From Populus alba (lineage: Eukaryota > Streptophyta > Magnoliopsida > Malpighiales > Salicaceae), in NCBI RefSeq assembly GCF_005239225.2, contig NC_133293.1, positions 11,624,333 through 11,688,332 on the forward strand: a DNA stretch of 64,000 nt. Direction: 5' to 3'. The notes under the pieces are model-generated. The model worked only from the letters and a program-made list of their open reading frames with translations, made no database searches and was not told the origin of the DNA. Of the stretch, positions 39,215-51,137 are shown one piece after another. Positions within the stretch are counted from its first letter, which is position 1. Every line of letters starts with the position of its first letter. The translations under genes were made by a program, and so were the position numbers.

Positions 39215-40989
39215 CTGCGGATGATGGATCTCAAAACGATGCCTTTAGTAGGGGGGATCAAAGGAGAACCAGGGTAGCTTTGTCTGACACTACACTTGAA
39301 TGAACGCCAAAAGATCGAGATATGTTTCGGCTTTCAGGCGTGGTTGCATCTCTGTCTGTCTCAACTACTTCAGACCCTGTAAAAAGAATTCGATCAAATT
39401 TACCCTTCGTTCGTTAGGCTCGATTTTAAACCAGCTTAAGTGCACTATTAACTCCTGTTAAGACCTAAATTAATGGCCATGTGTCGCCTATTTTTATGCA
39501 AAAAGACTATCATGTGACGTTCACAAAAAAAAAATGATAATAATAATAATAAATGCTTTAAAGTTATGTGGTACTAATTAAACTCATTCTTATAAGACTC
39601 GCCCTTTAATTATTATTTTTTAAAAAATATTCAAAACATAAAAATTTTATTTATTCTCAACAGCCAAGATGAAACTACCTGTTTGGTAGTATAAAAAATT
39701 ATATTTTCCTAAAATGCTTGAGAAATAAATAAAAAATAATAATGGTTGAACATGTCCAAAAAACATTTTCGTGGTTCCTAAAATTTCCAAGTTTTAGTGA
39801 CTGAGACTCCTCTATTCTTTTATTCTTGAATTTTTCAAATATTTTATTAGGTTAGTATAATATCATATAATTCTCAATTATTTTAAATAAAAAAATCCCA
39901 TTTTAAAAAATAAAATTATTGGGTTTTTTAGAATTTTTTTTTGTCTTGCACATTTTTAAAAAGTTGAGCATCACGTGACACACTTTCTTGTTGAAAGATA
40001 TATTTCATATCACTGTTAAATTCTACGTAAGAAATAGTCAATGGGAAAATGGGAAGTTTGTATACAATTGAATCTAATGAGATGGAATTGACAAAAGGTG
40101 ATAAAAATGGGGCTTGTATGCGAGATTAGTACAAATATAAGGGTTAAAAGGCGAGGTTTCCCGGCCGTTAAATTTGAGAGAGAGAAATAAAAAAGGGCCA
40201 AAGGAAAGCGCTTTCCGCTTTAAAATTTAACAGTATAAGGGGCTGTTTTCAAAATTATCCTCTTGCTCCCTTTTCGCTTTAAAATTACGGTATACTTTCT
40301 TTCTTTTTTTATGATGGAAAAGATGTAAAGTTGTAAACTATATCATTAGAGGAAACTTGAGAAACCTTCACAGTATATACAGACCTTACTCGAGGCCCAT
40401 CGAGGAGGACGACTCCACCCCGTTATCTTTTTTAAAAACACTGGGCCGCGTGACGGGTCCTGACTTTCAGGCCCGCTCGCAGGCCCGTTGAACATGGATC
40501 AGGCGCTAAGCCTTACCTTATTCTTTTTTTTTTTTTTATAGTCTTGATTTGTTTTTAAATTTTGAAATTTTTTTATATTTCGTTAAATAATATTTAAGTT
40601 TTTAATTTACTTCTATATGATTTTTTTTAATTTTTTTACATGTATATTAATTTTTAGTTATATTGGATTTGTTAAATGTTTTAAGAGATTAGTTTGATTC
40701 ATTTGTAATTTAAATATATTAAATTTATTTTTAGAAATAAAAAATATTTATTTCTTATGATATTTTTAATATGTGTAGCCTTGCATAATATATTTTTATT
40801 TTTTATTTTAACCAATAAATCTTGTGTGTGTGTCAATTTCTATTTGAAATTAAATTTAATAAACAAATTTATTAAATACAACCAAGTAAATTATCAATAT
40901 TATTATAATATTAAATATGTTGATCTATGTTTGTCTTTTAGTTTTTCCCATTATTTGTAGGGAAAAAAATAACAAACCAAAAATGGTTT

Positions 40990-41970
40990 TGTTTGAGGTG
41001 TCTTTTCTCCCTCTCTCTCTCTTTTTATTGAACTTGACTTTTTTTTCTGCTTGTTTTTTTTTTCATATTCTAAAAAAAAAATAGTTTTAAAGAAAATTCA
41101 TGTTATTAAATTTTATAAATTCCATGGATATGTTCATAAGTTTGACTGATTCACTTGGTTCATATATTTGACTAGTTTAGCTTTTTTTATCTTTTCAACA
41201 TCTCAATATTAAATAAAAAAATTGCAATCCCACTAGAGTTTGGTGTTTAATTTTGTGATCATCTAGTTTTTGTTATCACATAGTTAAATAAAAAAATATT
41301 TTTAGAAAAAAAATTAATCTCACAGGAGTTCATCACCTCATTCACAGATTTGATGTGTTAGCGCAAGTTACCTGGTTTATTAGTATGATTCACAGGTTCG
41401 GAGTGTTAGCCCAGGTAACTAGGTTCGTAAATTTGATGAGTTTATCTATCACCGGATGAAAATGATATTTTTGTTTTTGGTCCTTTGATTTTTATTTTTT
41501 TTTCCTTAATTCTATCGTGCATTATTAGATTGGCTGAAAAATAAAATGCGTGCTTTATTTTTTATTGTTCTCTATAGGGTTATCATTGTCTCGAATAAAT
41601 ATTTATTTTTTAGGTTGATATTTAATTTTGGTGAACATATATATTTTTATTATATGATTAAAAAATATATTTTATAAAAAATTATTAAACTCAATATAAT
41701 CCATGAGACATGTCGCCAGGGAGTTGAGATCAATCTAATTTGTCACTATTTCAGTATTTTTTTTTTTAAAAAGTTGTATTTTGAAAATTTTGTTAAAAGC
41801 TATGACATGTTTTTATTGATTATCAAAATTATATTTGTGCCAATGAGATCAATTAATTTAATTTATGCTACCTCCCTCGTGATTTAGTTGGAAATTCAAG
41901 TTATGTAAAGAGCTAAGTCGCGAGGTCTAAAGATTGGCCATTAAACCATATTTAATGACACAATAAAAAA
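40990..41970. repeat. Decayed dispersed repeat, relative of 26505-26870
   Basis: The left part (attgaacttgac ... tgttattaaattttataaat) and the right part (tcaattaatttaattta ... atttaatgacacaa) flank a middle absent from the copy near 26.6 kb. Within it 'tgttagcgcaagttacctgg' and 'tgttagcccaggtaactagg' form a short internal duplication (about 41357-41431). Confidence 0.4.
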
Positions 41971-42534
41971 AAAATCTCTATATTTTTAATATTTTTTTAA
42001 CATTTAAAAATATCTATCTAATCTGTGGTGAATTTCAGGTCAATTAACTAACTAATACACAACAAAACCACGTAAAAATCACTTTATTGCATAGTTGTTT
42101 CTTCTTATTCTTCTTCTTCTCCATCATTTACTTTGTGTGCTCTTAACAATGTTGACCCCTTCAAATTTCAAAATGTTGTTTTGCCAAATTTCTCTCTCTC
42201 TCGAAACGTGCTTTTACGATTAGTGTTTCCCTGGTCATTGAAAATGAAAATTTTGCTTGACAAATAAAAGAAAAGGACAGTTTACCTATAGAAATATAAT
42301 ATTTCATAAAAAAAAAAAAGGGAAACATTGGACAGTGAAGTCTTGCAAGGAACACCCGATGCTTACCGGTGCATGCATTTGCACATTTTTTCCTACCCGA
42401 GAAGGTATATAGACGTAGTCAAATATGAAAATACACTTGTGTCTTAAAAAGGGACACGTTTTACGTTAGGCGACATGAGCAATTGAAACTAGAAAATCCA
42501 GGAAGTTTATGTTGGAATTCTTCTCGTGATTCTT

Positions 42535-42700
42535 TGTTTAAAAATATAGTTGTGATTATTTTTTAAAATATTTTTTATTTTAAAATATATTAAAATAATA
42601 CTTTTAATTTTTAAAAAATTATTTTTAAAATTAACACATCAAAATAATCAAAAACATATAAAAAATTATTTTTTAACAAAAAAAAAAATTTAATTTGACC
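42535..42700. repeat. MITE-like repeat copy
   Basis: Reverse orientation of the family: 'attaacacatcaaaataatc' is the complement of the core. It is flanked by T-rich and A-rich blocks. Confidence 0.45.
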
Positions 42701-43329
42701 GACAGAAGGATTTCCATTTCTCAAAAATAGGATAGTTTTTTAGGCTAATTTCCATATCAATGGATACTAAATCTCTTTTAAAACAGTTTTAATAGTACAT
42801 TTTTTTTACATAAACCTAAAATAATGCTTAAAAAATAGCACTAATTAACTTTCTTGATCATATACAGCCGAACCCTCTGAAATCTGAATGTTTTCCATCT
42901 GAACACATACGTACTGCTTGTTCTCTCCTTTTGACCACCTAAAAGAATAGTTCAACATAGAGAGGGGAAAAAAAAGGCCCCGAGAGTTGCCGCGATTCGG
43001 TGAAATGGCGAGCTGCCGGTTTCTTTTTGCTATCTCATGGAAGGACCCTTGAAGCTGTCAACTTTGACTTGACTTTCTACTTATAATTACCATGGGATCT
43101 TGCAGTTAATTACATAACAGTAATAAACTCCTTTACCTTTTGATATGTTGCCCATTTTTTTGTTTTTTCAATGTTCAAGAGGCGCTAAAATGTGTATATA
43201 ATAATTCATATCAACAAAAGTTATTATTTGTTCTGAATGTATTAGATGGCTTGTTTAAAACTAGAAAATAAGAAATCTAGTTTTGATGTACGAAATTAAT
43301 AGGTTTTTTATAACTCGGAGAGTATCAGT

Positions 43330-43445
43330 ACCGTAGTAATGATTTTTTATTTAAATTTATAAACAAATAATTTTTTTTTAATATTAATATATTAAAATAA
43401 TCTAAAAATATAAAAAATAAATTTATTTTTCAAAAAATACTTATG
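43330..43445. repeat. MITE-like repeat fragment
   Basis: Shares 'attaatatattaaaataatc' and 'aaatatttattttt'-type blocks with the family. The ends are eroded. Confidence 0.3.
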
Positions 43446-44779
43446 GACGTTAAAAAAAAAACCAATAAAAAGGGACAAGCCTACTTATGTGGCCAGTAGC
43501 CCTCACAGTCTAGGCACAACAATGCAGTTGTGATCTATCACCGAGCTAAAAACCCCTATTGTGCGGGCTTCATGTCGGAGCTCTGCTATGCCAAAAGGGA
43601 GAGAAACCCTGAACTCAAAGATACTTTTATTGTAAAAAATAAAATGAAACAAAATATTACTTCATAGCATTGACTAGTTTTGTTGTCCGCGATGAAAAAT
43701 CTGAAATGCACATTCAAATGCAAATTCAAAGTTTGACAATCGTGATCAATAAAATTAATTAATTGATTATTCCATGTATTAATAAAATAAAAAATTATTA
43801 ATAATAAATAAAAACAAAAAAAAATCACATGACGTGTCATGTTATTTAACATATTTATTTAATCAAGTGTCAATATTCTTTTTGAAAAAAAAAGAAAAAT
43901 ACAATTTGAAGTGAAAAACTAACTTATTAACATAATTTATATGCTTTAATTTATTCAGCTTTGCATCATGTTGTGGTTCTTTGCATGGTCTTAGTTTTAA
44001 CTACAACTGTGTTGGAGTTAGCTCAGCGTGGCTCATTTTATCAAACTAACCCACATGCTGACCTGGTTTTTTATGTTAAAAACTCAATATGGCTCCCAAA
44101 AATTTTGAAGTTCATTATTGTTCTAACATTTGCCTAATTTAATCAAGCGTAATTGGGTCGTCAAAGGATAAAATAAAACAAAAAAATAAGGATCAAAACA
44201 AAAAACAATAATATATTAAATTAATTTTAATCCACTCAAATTAAAACTATTAAATTCATAGCTCGAAGTTATGACATGAACATAATAAGCTAACATGATT
44301 TGGCAATTTGTCTCATTCATTTCTCTTTCCATCTTTTCTCTCTAGTTGGGCCTTAATTGAGCTCAAGTTTGATAACTTTGAAACTAGATTAAAGAATCAT
44401 CCAATAATTAGAAATCCTAATCAAGAAATTGAGAGTTATCAAATAATTAGGAATCAAATAGTTTTAATGTTACAACTATAATTTGTAGCATAGCTTAATG
44501 ATAAAATTGATATAAAAGTAATTTGGATATAAAATTTTTGGTATTATATACAATGTTTATATTAAAAAAACCTAATGTCTATATTGTGGAGCCGAAAAAA
44601 TAAGAAAACAAAATTATATCCCGAAACTTCTTTCACCCAATATTTTCCTTGGCCAAGAAATTTACCATTTTTTTTTAATTCAAAAATAAAAAAAGAAAAT
44701 GCAAGAGATTTACTTAAACTTTTGAGTGGGGTTGCAAGATAAATGAGTTGTCTAAAATAAACCTCAAAAAATATAAATA

Positions 44780-44945
44780 CAAGTGTTTGTTAAACCAGAG
44801 TGATTAAGATGAATTTCTTATTTTTATTTTTATTTTTTTAATGTATTGATATCAAAAATTATTTTTAAAAAATAAAAAAATATTATTTTTAATATATTTT
44901 ATAAAATAATAATAATTATACTTTAAAACACTCTGGAATCTCAAA
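44780..44945. repeat. MITE-like repeat copy
   Basis: The left end is 'aagtgtttgttaaaccagag', the core is 'aatgtattgatatcaaaaat', and the right end is 'ctttaaaacactctggaatc'. The 'ccagagtg' and 'cactctgg' words are reverse complements near the termini. Confidence 0.5.
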
Positions 44946-45202
44946 AGGACATGCAAGGGGCGTTTGATTGAATGAAACAGTCAACAAAGAAAAGTACTCA
45001 GCATAGCTTGAGACAATAAATTAGCGAACAGAGTAGCGAAGCAGAGAAACAATCAACGCGGTCAATTTTGGTATTCATTCAAGTCTTCGCTCTCTGAGAA
45101 GCATTCTCTAGAACAGGAACAACCAAATCTGAAATCCCTTATCCATGCCTCCATAGCTTAATTAGGAGAAGGGAGTGGATAGGCAGCACCCCATTTGCGA
45201 GC

Positions 45203-45210
45203 TATAAATA
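45203..45210 (+). promoter_or_regulatory. TATA box of the GAD gene
   Basis: tataaata lies 108 bp before the GAD start codon, which fits a leader of about 75 nt. The stretch that follows is C/A-rich, as plant leaders often are. Confidence 0.65.
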
Positions 45211-45310
45211 CCACAAGTTCTCCAACCATACCAAGACAGAAAACCCTAAATAAATTATATTAAGCTCCCACTTCACAGTTTCTGGTGTCTGTTCTCAAAT
45301 ATCCCAAACC

Positions 45311-48167
45311 ATGGTGCTCGCAAAAATTGCTTCGCAGTCCGATGTCTCTGTGCACTCTACCTTCGCCTCTCGCTACGTCCGAGAGTCCCTTCCAAGGTAT
45401 ATAGAGCGCAATTTGTTGCTCTTTTTTTTTTTTTTGTATATATAATTGTGCGAGCTAGAATGTACAGTATGTTGATATATGCTGGACGTGGATATATTAT
45501 AATATGCGCAGGTACAAGATGCCGGAGAACTCGATACCAAAGGAGGCAGCGTTCCAGATCATAAACGATGAGCTGATGCTTGATGGGAACCCAAGGCTGA
45601 ACCTGGCATCTTTTGTCACTACTTGGATGGAGCCTGAATGTGATAAGCTTATTATGGACTCCATCAACAAAAACTATGTTGACATGGACGAGTACCCCGT
45701 TACCACTGAGCTTCAGGTCTCCCAACTCTCTCTTTTTAAGAATCAACGTTTATGTATTTGGTGTTTTCACGAGCTTTGTTCAGATTCCTTTTAGCTCTCT
45801 ATGTGCACTACTAAGAAAACAGTGTTTTTAATTATTATTTTTTGGGAGGAACATTTTTGTTTGTCTTAAGGAAACGATGCACGCGAATTTGTTTTCGATT
45901 TTTTTTTTTCGTTTTCTTGGACTATTGAGTCAGAAAGATGAGATTTGACTTTTCAGCTGAAGGAGTTCCCAGTCCTATGGTGCTTAGTTTGGTCAATATC
46001 GTATCATTTAATAAGCATAGAGGCAGTCATCAGACCTGGTATTTCTACTTGAATAAGATACGCAACTATGAGCATTGGGAGAATGTTTAAAGACCTAGTC
46101 TGTTTCTGTCAAGTCAATATATGTGTGATTTTGACGAATTAAATTAGCTAATCAATTCAAACGAGTTTTTCTTTTTTTATAATCAATCAACCAGACATTT
46201 TTTTTTAGCTAAATTGCGGGGTTGGACAAATCAAAATATATGTTTAATTATAATTAGTAGTACTCATTCGATCGGCTAACACTAAATCACTTGATATTTT
46301 TCTACAGAATCGTTGTGTGAATATTATAGCACACCTATTCAATGCTCCGTTGGGGGAATCCGAGGCTGCAGTCGGGGTCGGTACTGTAGGTTCATCGGAG
46401 GCAATAATGCTGGCAGGGCTTGCATTCAAGAGAAAGTGGCAGAATAAGCGCAAGGCTGAAGGGAAACCTTATGACAAGCCTAACATTGTCACTGGTGCCA
46501 ATGTCCAGGTATAAACCTTGCACCAACCCTAACATCATATTTCTCTTTTTTATAATGATTACTAGTAGTGATCTAAAACAGATAAAAAAATAAATAAAAA
46601 TCAAAAGTTTTTGTGATAAAGAGGAGGGTTGGGCCCCTCCAATACCAAGGCCCATTATATTGGGCCGGAATAGAACATGAAGGCAAAAGAAATATGAAAA
46701 TAGCAGTCTATTGATCATCAAAAATCTTCCCCTTACGTGCAATTCAAGATTATTTATTCTTGACGAAAAAATGAAGTTGCTGTAGAAGGAATTTTCAGTT
46801 TATAATCTCTGTATGTATTTATGTAGGTATGCTGGGAGAAATTTGCAAGGTACTTCGAGGTAGAGCTGAAGGAGGTGAAGCTGACCGAGGACTACTATGT
46901 AATGGACCCTGTGAAAGCCGCGGAAATGGTGGATGAGAACACAATCTGTGTCGCAGCCATCCTGGGCTCTACACTCAATGGAGAATTTGAAGATGTCAAG
47001 CTCTTAAACGATCTTTTGGTTGAAAAGAACAGAATCACAGGGTACTAATCGCTAGCTCACATTAATCCTCTAGCTCATTAGGTTGAAGCAGTACCATGCA
47101 TGTACGAACAGTGCATAATCCTGTGTGTATAGAGTATGCAATTTGATTTCTTAATTTTATGTTTGGCAGGTGGGATACCCCTATCCATGTCGATGCAGCT
47201 AGTGGTGGATTCATTGCACCGTTCCTGTGGCCGGACCTTGAATGGGATTTCAGACTCCCGTTGGTGAAGAGCATTAATGTCAGTGGCCACAAATATGGCC
47301 TTGTCTATGCCGGAGTTGGGTGGGTTATTTGGAGGAGCAAGGAAGACTTGCCTGAAGAACTCATTTTCCACATAAACTACCTTGGAACGGATCAACCCAC
47401 TTTCACTCTCAACTTCTCAAAAGGTGATTGAACATTTAATTCGAATATTAATGCAAGGCAAGGCACCTTAACACGTTTAACATGGAACACTAATGCTTTT
47501 CAATTTCAGGTTCTAGTCAAATTATTGCTCAGTACTACCAACTAATCCGCTTGGGCTATGAGGTGAGAGATCTAATAAAACAACGAACCATCTCTCTTCC
47601 GATACGTTTTTTTCACCTGGAAAAAAAAAACTAAAATTTTCTGCTCACCAGGGGTACCGGAATGTGATGGAGAATTGCCATGAAAATGCTATGATGCTGA
47701 AAAAAGGACTGGAGAAGACAGGGCGCTTTAAGATTGTGTCAAAAGACATCGGAGTACCTCTTGTGGCCTTTTCACTCGTGGACAGAAGCTGGGGGCACGA
47801 CGAGTTTGAAATCGCAGAAACGCTACGTCGTTTTGGTTGGATTGTGCCAGCCTACACCATGCCAGCAGATGCTAAGCACATCACCGTGCTTCGTGTTGTT
47901 ATCAGAGAAGATTTCTCCCGCACCCTTGCTGAGCGTCTTGTGCGTGACATAACGAAGGTTTTGCACGAGCTTGATTCACTTCCTGCAAAACTCTCAGCTA
48001 AAATTTCTGTCAACGGTGGAGAGAATGGAAAGATTAATGATACCGACGCCGGAAAGAATGGCACTACTGTGGTCAAGAAAACAGCCGCTGAAACGCAGAG
48101 GGAAATCACTACTTACTGGAAAAACTTTGTCACGGCCAAGAAATCCAACACAAATAAGATTTGTTAG
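45311..48167 (+). CDS. GAD: Glutamate decarboxylase, calmodulin-regulated
   Basis: This cytosolic PLP enzyme converts glutamate to GABA and CO2, the entry step of the GABA shunt. Seven exons join in frame: 45311-45396, 45512-45716, 46308-46508, 46827-47041, 47170-47423, 47510-47562 and 47652-48167, giving 1530 bp, 509 aa plus stop. The N-terminus [20 protein letters not shown] is typical of plant GAD. The PLP-binding lysine is Lys277 in [18 protein letters not shown], and [13 protein letters not shown] is the cofactor-aspartate region. The last 20 residues carry Trp494 and clustered lysines ([11 protein letters not shown]), the calmodulin-binding, autoinhibitory end found in plant GADs. Activation by calcium-calmodulin under stress is therefore expected. 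Intron 2 (591 bp) includes a copy of SEC13-intron sequence. Several poplar-like paralogues are likely; which one this is cannot be told. Confidence 0.96.
45996..46164. repeat. Shared segment, copy B, in GAD intron 2
   Basis: Matches 38659-38828 in the same chromosomal orientation. Because SEC13 and GAD are on opposite strands, the GAD pre-mRNA carries it antisense to the SEC13 intron. The segment ends about 145 bp before the exon 3 acceptor. Confidence 0.9.
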
Positions 48168-48582
48168 AGCTGCTTAGCTATAATATTGATTGAAAGAGAA
48201 CCCTTCTCAAATTTTTATTTTTATTTTTTAATTTTTTGTCATTACAAATTTGTTTGTTCTAAATCTGTAGTCCTTTTTCTAGCTTTGCATTTTTCCTCGG
48301 AGAGAGTTTGTAAACCTTGCTCTAATTTAACTGCATAATTGCATTAGTATTTGATCCGTCGAATTACTTCAATTTCGATTTTATGTTTTTACTGAAAAAA
48401 GATTATTGGTTATAGCTATACCATTTCTTATCGTTAGATTTGTGGTTTGTTTTGTGGATGTAATAAAAAAAAAAAAGTGCTGATAACAAAGCAAGTTATT
48501 ACATATATTTTGTTTTTTTGTGTTTTATATATTCTCATGAATCCCATTAAATAGATTTAGAATTGTTTAAAGTTTACGAGAA

Positions 48583-48803
48583 GATTACTTGAAGATCTGA
48601 ACTTCTTTTCAGCTTTGAATATATACTTAAAAGATGAGTAGATTACTTGAAGATTTGAGCTTTGAATATATGCTTAAAAGACGAGTAGATTACTTGAAGA
48701 TCTGAACTTCTTTTCAGCTTTGAATATATGCTTAAAAGATAAGTAGATTACTTGAAGATCTAAATTTCTTTTCAGCTTTGAATATATGCTTAAAGGATGA
48801 GTT
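48583..48803. repeat. Four-unit tandem repeat, 58-bp period, 3' of GAD
   Basis: Units start at 48583, 48641, 48688 and 48746 with 'gattacttgaagat' and include 'cagctttgaatatat' and 'cttaaaagat'. The second unit is 47 bp because it lacks an 11-bp piece (gaacttctttt-type). The array begins about 415 bp after the GAD stop codon. Confidence 0.9.
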
Positions 48804-50040
48804 ATCGCAACTACAACTCGTCTAATTATTCAATCTCTAATGATAATCTACACGAACTACTAGTGAGAAATCTTCTAAATTCTTTTAAAAGAGAGAGATT
48901 GTTATACCTTATAGTGTTAACTCTTTTCATTTGTGTTTAGGTGTTTTTGTATTGTATTTTTCTCCTTAAATCTTGCAAGAAATAAGAGACATAATATTCT
49001 ATTAGTAGGGAAATCTAAAAACCCTATAAATAGTAAAATATCAATTTACCCTTTAAAATAATATCACATATATTATTTTAGGCTAATTTTAAAATTTTAT
49101 TCAATCAACTCCCTGCTCAATTTTTCTAGTTCTAAAATTATAATTCATTGTATAGTTTACTCTCTAATCTTTAATTTCTAAAACTTATTTAAAATCAAAT
49201 TATACTAGATTAATCAACTCATTTTAATGATTCTTATGTGTATGATTCATTAGGTTTTCTAATAAGTTAACTCAAATATAAATCATAATTCTAAATAAAA
49301 TAGGATTAGATAAATTAAACAAATTAATTTATTATCAATTCAACAAATTAATTTGTTATCAATTCAATATAATATGTATTAATCTCAACAACTCTAATTG
49401 ATAACTAATCTTAACAGAGAATTGACTAAGAATATTTTAGAAACAATGCTTTGATACAATAAGAATCTTATAATTATAACAACTTTATAATTTTTTTTTG
49501 CAAAACATTTTGTCCTAGTAACTTTATCTTTACTCTATATTCATTAATCAAATATCTGATTAATATTAAAATAAATAAATTTTTATTAATAAATTAAATA
49601 TATTTACATGAATAAAGTTAATGTTATATATAACTAACTAATTGACTATATAGTATATACATTAACACAAGTCACATCAAATTAATTCTCAAATGTTTTA
49701 CTCTACCATAAAACTTTATCAACGTGAAGATATTTTTTTATGTTAAAACAATTAGAGTTTGTTTGATATTATAATAACGATTGTCTTATAAAGTATTTTT
49801 TTATTAAAAATATATTAAAATAATATATTTTTATATTTTTTTATATTAGTATATTAAAATAATATAAAATACTAAAAAATTAATTAAAAAATTAATTAAA
49901 TTTTTAAAATACAAAAAATACAGCGTGGAATTCGCTCTGTGAGCCATCAACAGATCAGTGGGCTCCGCCAGCCTCCGACAAGTGGGTAATTGGGCGTCAC
50001 AATCATGGAGGAGTATCTGATTCTCATTATTCTTCTTTCA
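48804..50040. other. Spacer between GAD and ITPK
   Basis: Very AT-rich. A decayed MITE-like copy lies at about 49747-49920. A local duplication 'aaattaatttattatcaatt' / 'aaattaatttgttatcaatt' is at 49320-49360. No gene is seen. Confidence 0.4.
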
Positions 50041-50147
50041 ATTTCATATTTCAATACACACTCACACACCTTGTCTTTCTATTGGTATTTGAATTAGAAC
50101 CCAACACTGAAGGCTTAACCACCATCACCACCACCCCATTAACACCC

Positions 50148-51137
50148 ATGGCCTCGATGACCCACACAAAACGCCACCGCGTAGGCTACGCCCTGCCACC
50201 CAAAAAAACCCGAACCTTCATCCAACCCTCTCTCATCCACCACGCAGACCAACACAACATTGATCTCATCCCCATCGATCCTTCAAGACCTCTTATCGAA
50301 CAAGGACCCTTGGATTGCGTCATCCATAAACTCTACGGTCCAGATTGGATGTCCCAGCTCCAGCACTTCTCCTCTCTGAACCCTGATGCTCCCATCATTG
50401 ATCCTCTTGATTCCATCCAGAGACTCCACGATCGGATTTCGATGCTTCAAGTCGTAAGTAATTTAAAAGTTTCTGAAAGAAATCAAGTTTTAGATGTGCC
50501 TCGACAACATTTTTTTTCTGATTCAGAAACCATGATGAAGAATTCCGATGATTTAATTAAGAAATTAGGGTTTCCGCTGATCGCCAAACCGTTAATGGCT
50601 GATGGGAGTGAGACCTCTCATAAAATGTATTTAGTTTTTGATAAGGAAGGATTAGACAAGTTAGAGTCACGGATGGTTATAATGCAAGAATTTGTTAATC
50701 ACGGTGGGGTTATTTTTAAAGTCTATGTGGTTGGTGATTTTGTGAAATGTGTCAAGAGGAAATCGTTGTCCGATATTAAAGAGGATAAATCGGTTACTTT
50801 GAAGGGTCTGCTGCCATTTTCGCAAATATCCAATTTGGAGGAGAAGACTGATTGTGTTTGTGGTGGGGAGTTTGACAGAGCGGAGATGCCGCCAGTGGAT
50901 TTTGTTGAGGAAGTAGCCAAGGCAATGAAGGAAGAAACTGGGATCAGTTTGTTGAACTTTGACGTGATTAGGGATGCTAGAGATGCTAATAGGTATCTTA
51001 TTATTGATATAAATTATTTTCCTGGGTATGAGAAGATACCCAATTATGAGTCTGTGTTTACAGATTTTTTATTAAATTCCATGAAAAAGAACAAGAGTGG
51101 AGATGTCAGCATGGTGAGGGAGCATGGTGATGATTGA
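50148..51137 (+). CDS. ITPK1: Inositol-tetrakisphosphate 1-kinase (ITPK1 type)
   Basis: This ATP-grasp kinase phosphorylates inositol tri- and tetrakisphosphates. In plants the group feeds phytate and pyrophosphate-inositol synthesis and so phosphate sensing. It is a single exon, as in ITPK1-type genes. I start at the ATG at 50148 (MASMTHTKRHRVGYALPPKK), because the frame upstream to 50082 has no ATG; that gives 329 aa, near the usual 320. Visible blocks are DCVIHKLYGPDW (56-67), the ATP-binding stretch FPLIAKPLMADGSETSHKM with Lys147, QEFVNHGGVIFKVYVVGD (180-197), and the metal site NFDVIRD plus DINYFPGYE (Asp272, Asp287, Asn289). A possible poly(A) signal region lies near 51270 (gtataataaaaag). 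Confidence 0.93.
   Translation: MASMTHTKRHRVGYALPPKKTRTFIQPSLIHHADQHNIDLIPIDPSRPLIEQGPLDCVIHKLYGPDWMSQLQHFSSLNPDAPIIDPLDSIQRLHDRISMLQVVSNLKVSERNQVLDVPRQHFFSDSETMMKNSDDLIKKLGFPLIAKPLMADGSETSHKMYLVFDKEGLDKLESRMVIMQEFVNHGGVIFKVYVVGDFVKCVKRKSLSDIKEDKSVTLKGLLPFSQISNLEEKTDCVCGGEFDRAEMPPVDFVEEVAKAMKEETGISLLNFDVIRDARDANRYLIIDINYFPGYEKIPNYESVFTDFLLNSMKKNKSGDVSMVREHGDD

Larger units (their letters stand above)
39300..45200. other. Long spacer between SEC13 and GAD, divergently flanked
   Basis: No gene is supported in nearly 6 kb. It contains a short GC-rich patch at 40380-40510, a decayed dispersed repeat at 40990-41970 and MITE-like copies at about 42535-42700, 43330-43445 and 44780-44945. The flanking genes are transcribed away from it, so both promoters lie at its ends. 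Confidence 0.4.

Noticed and set aside
42370..42392. miR530-like word (tgcatttgcac)
   Set aside because: The match stops after 11 bases and no hairpin is seen.
50082..50147. Longer N-terminus for ITPK
   Set aside because: The upstream frame has no ATG; it begins at a TTG. The ATG at 50148 gives the family's usual length.
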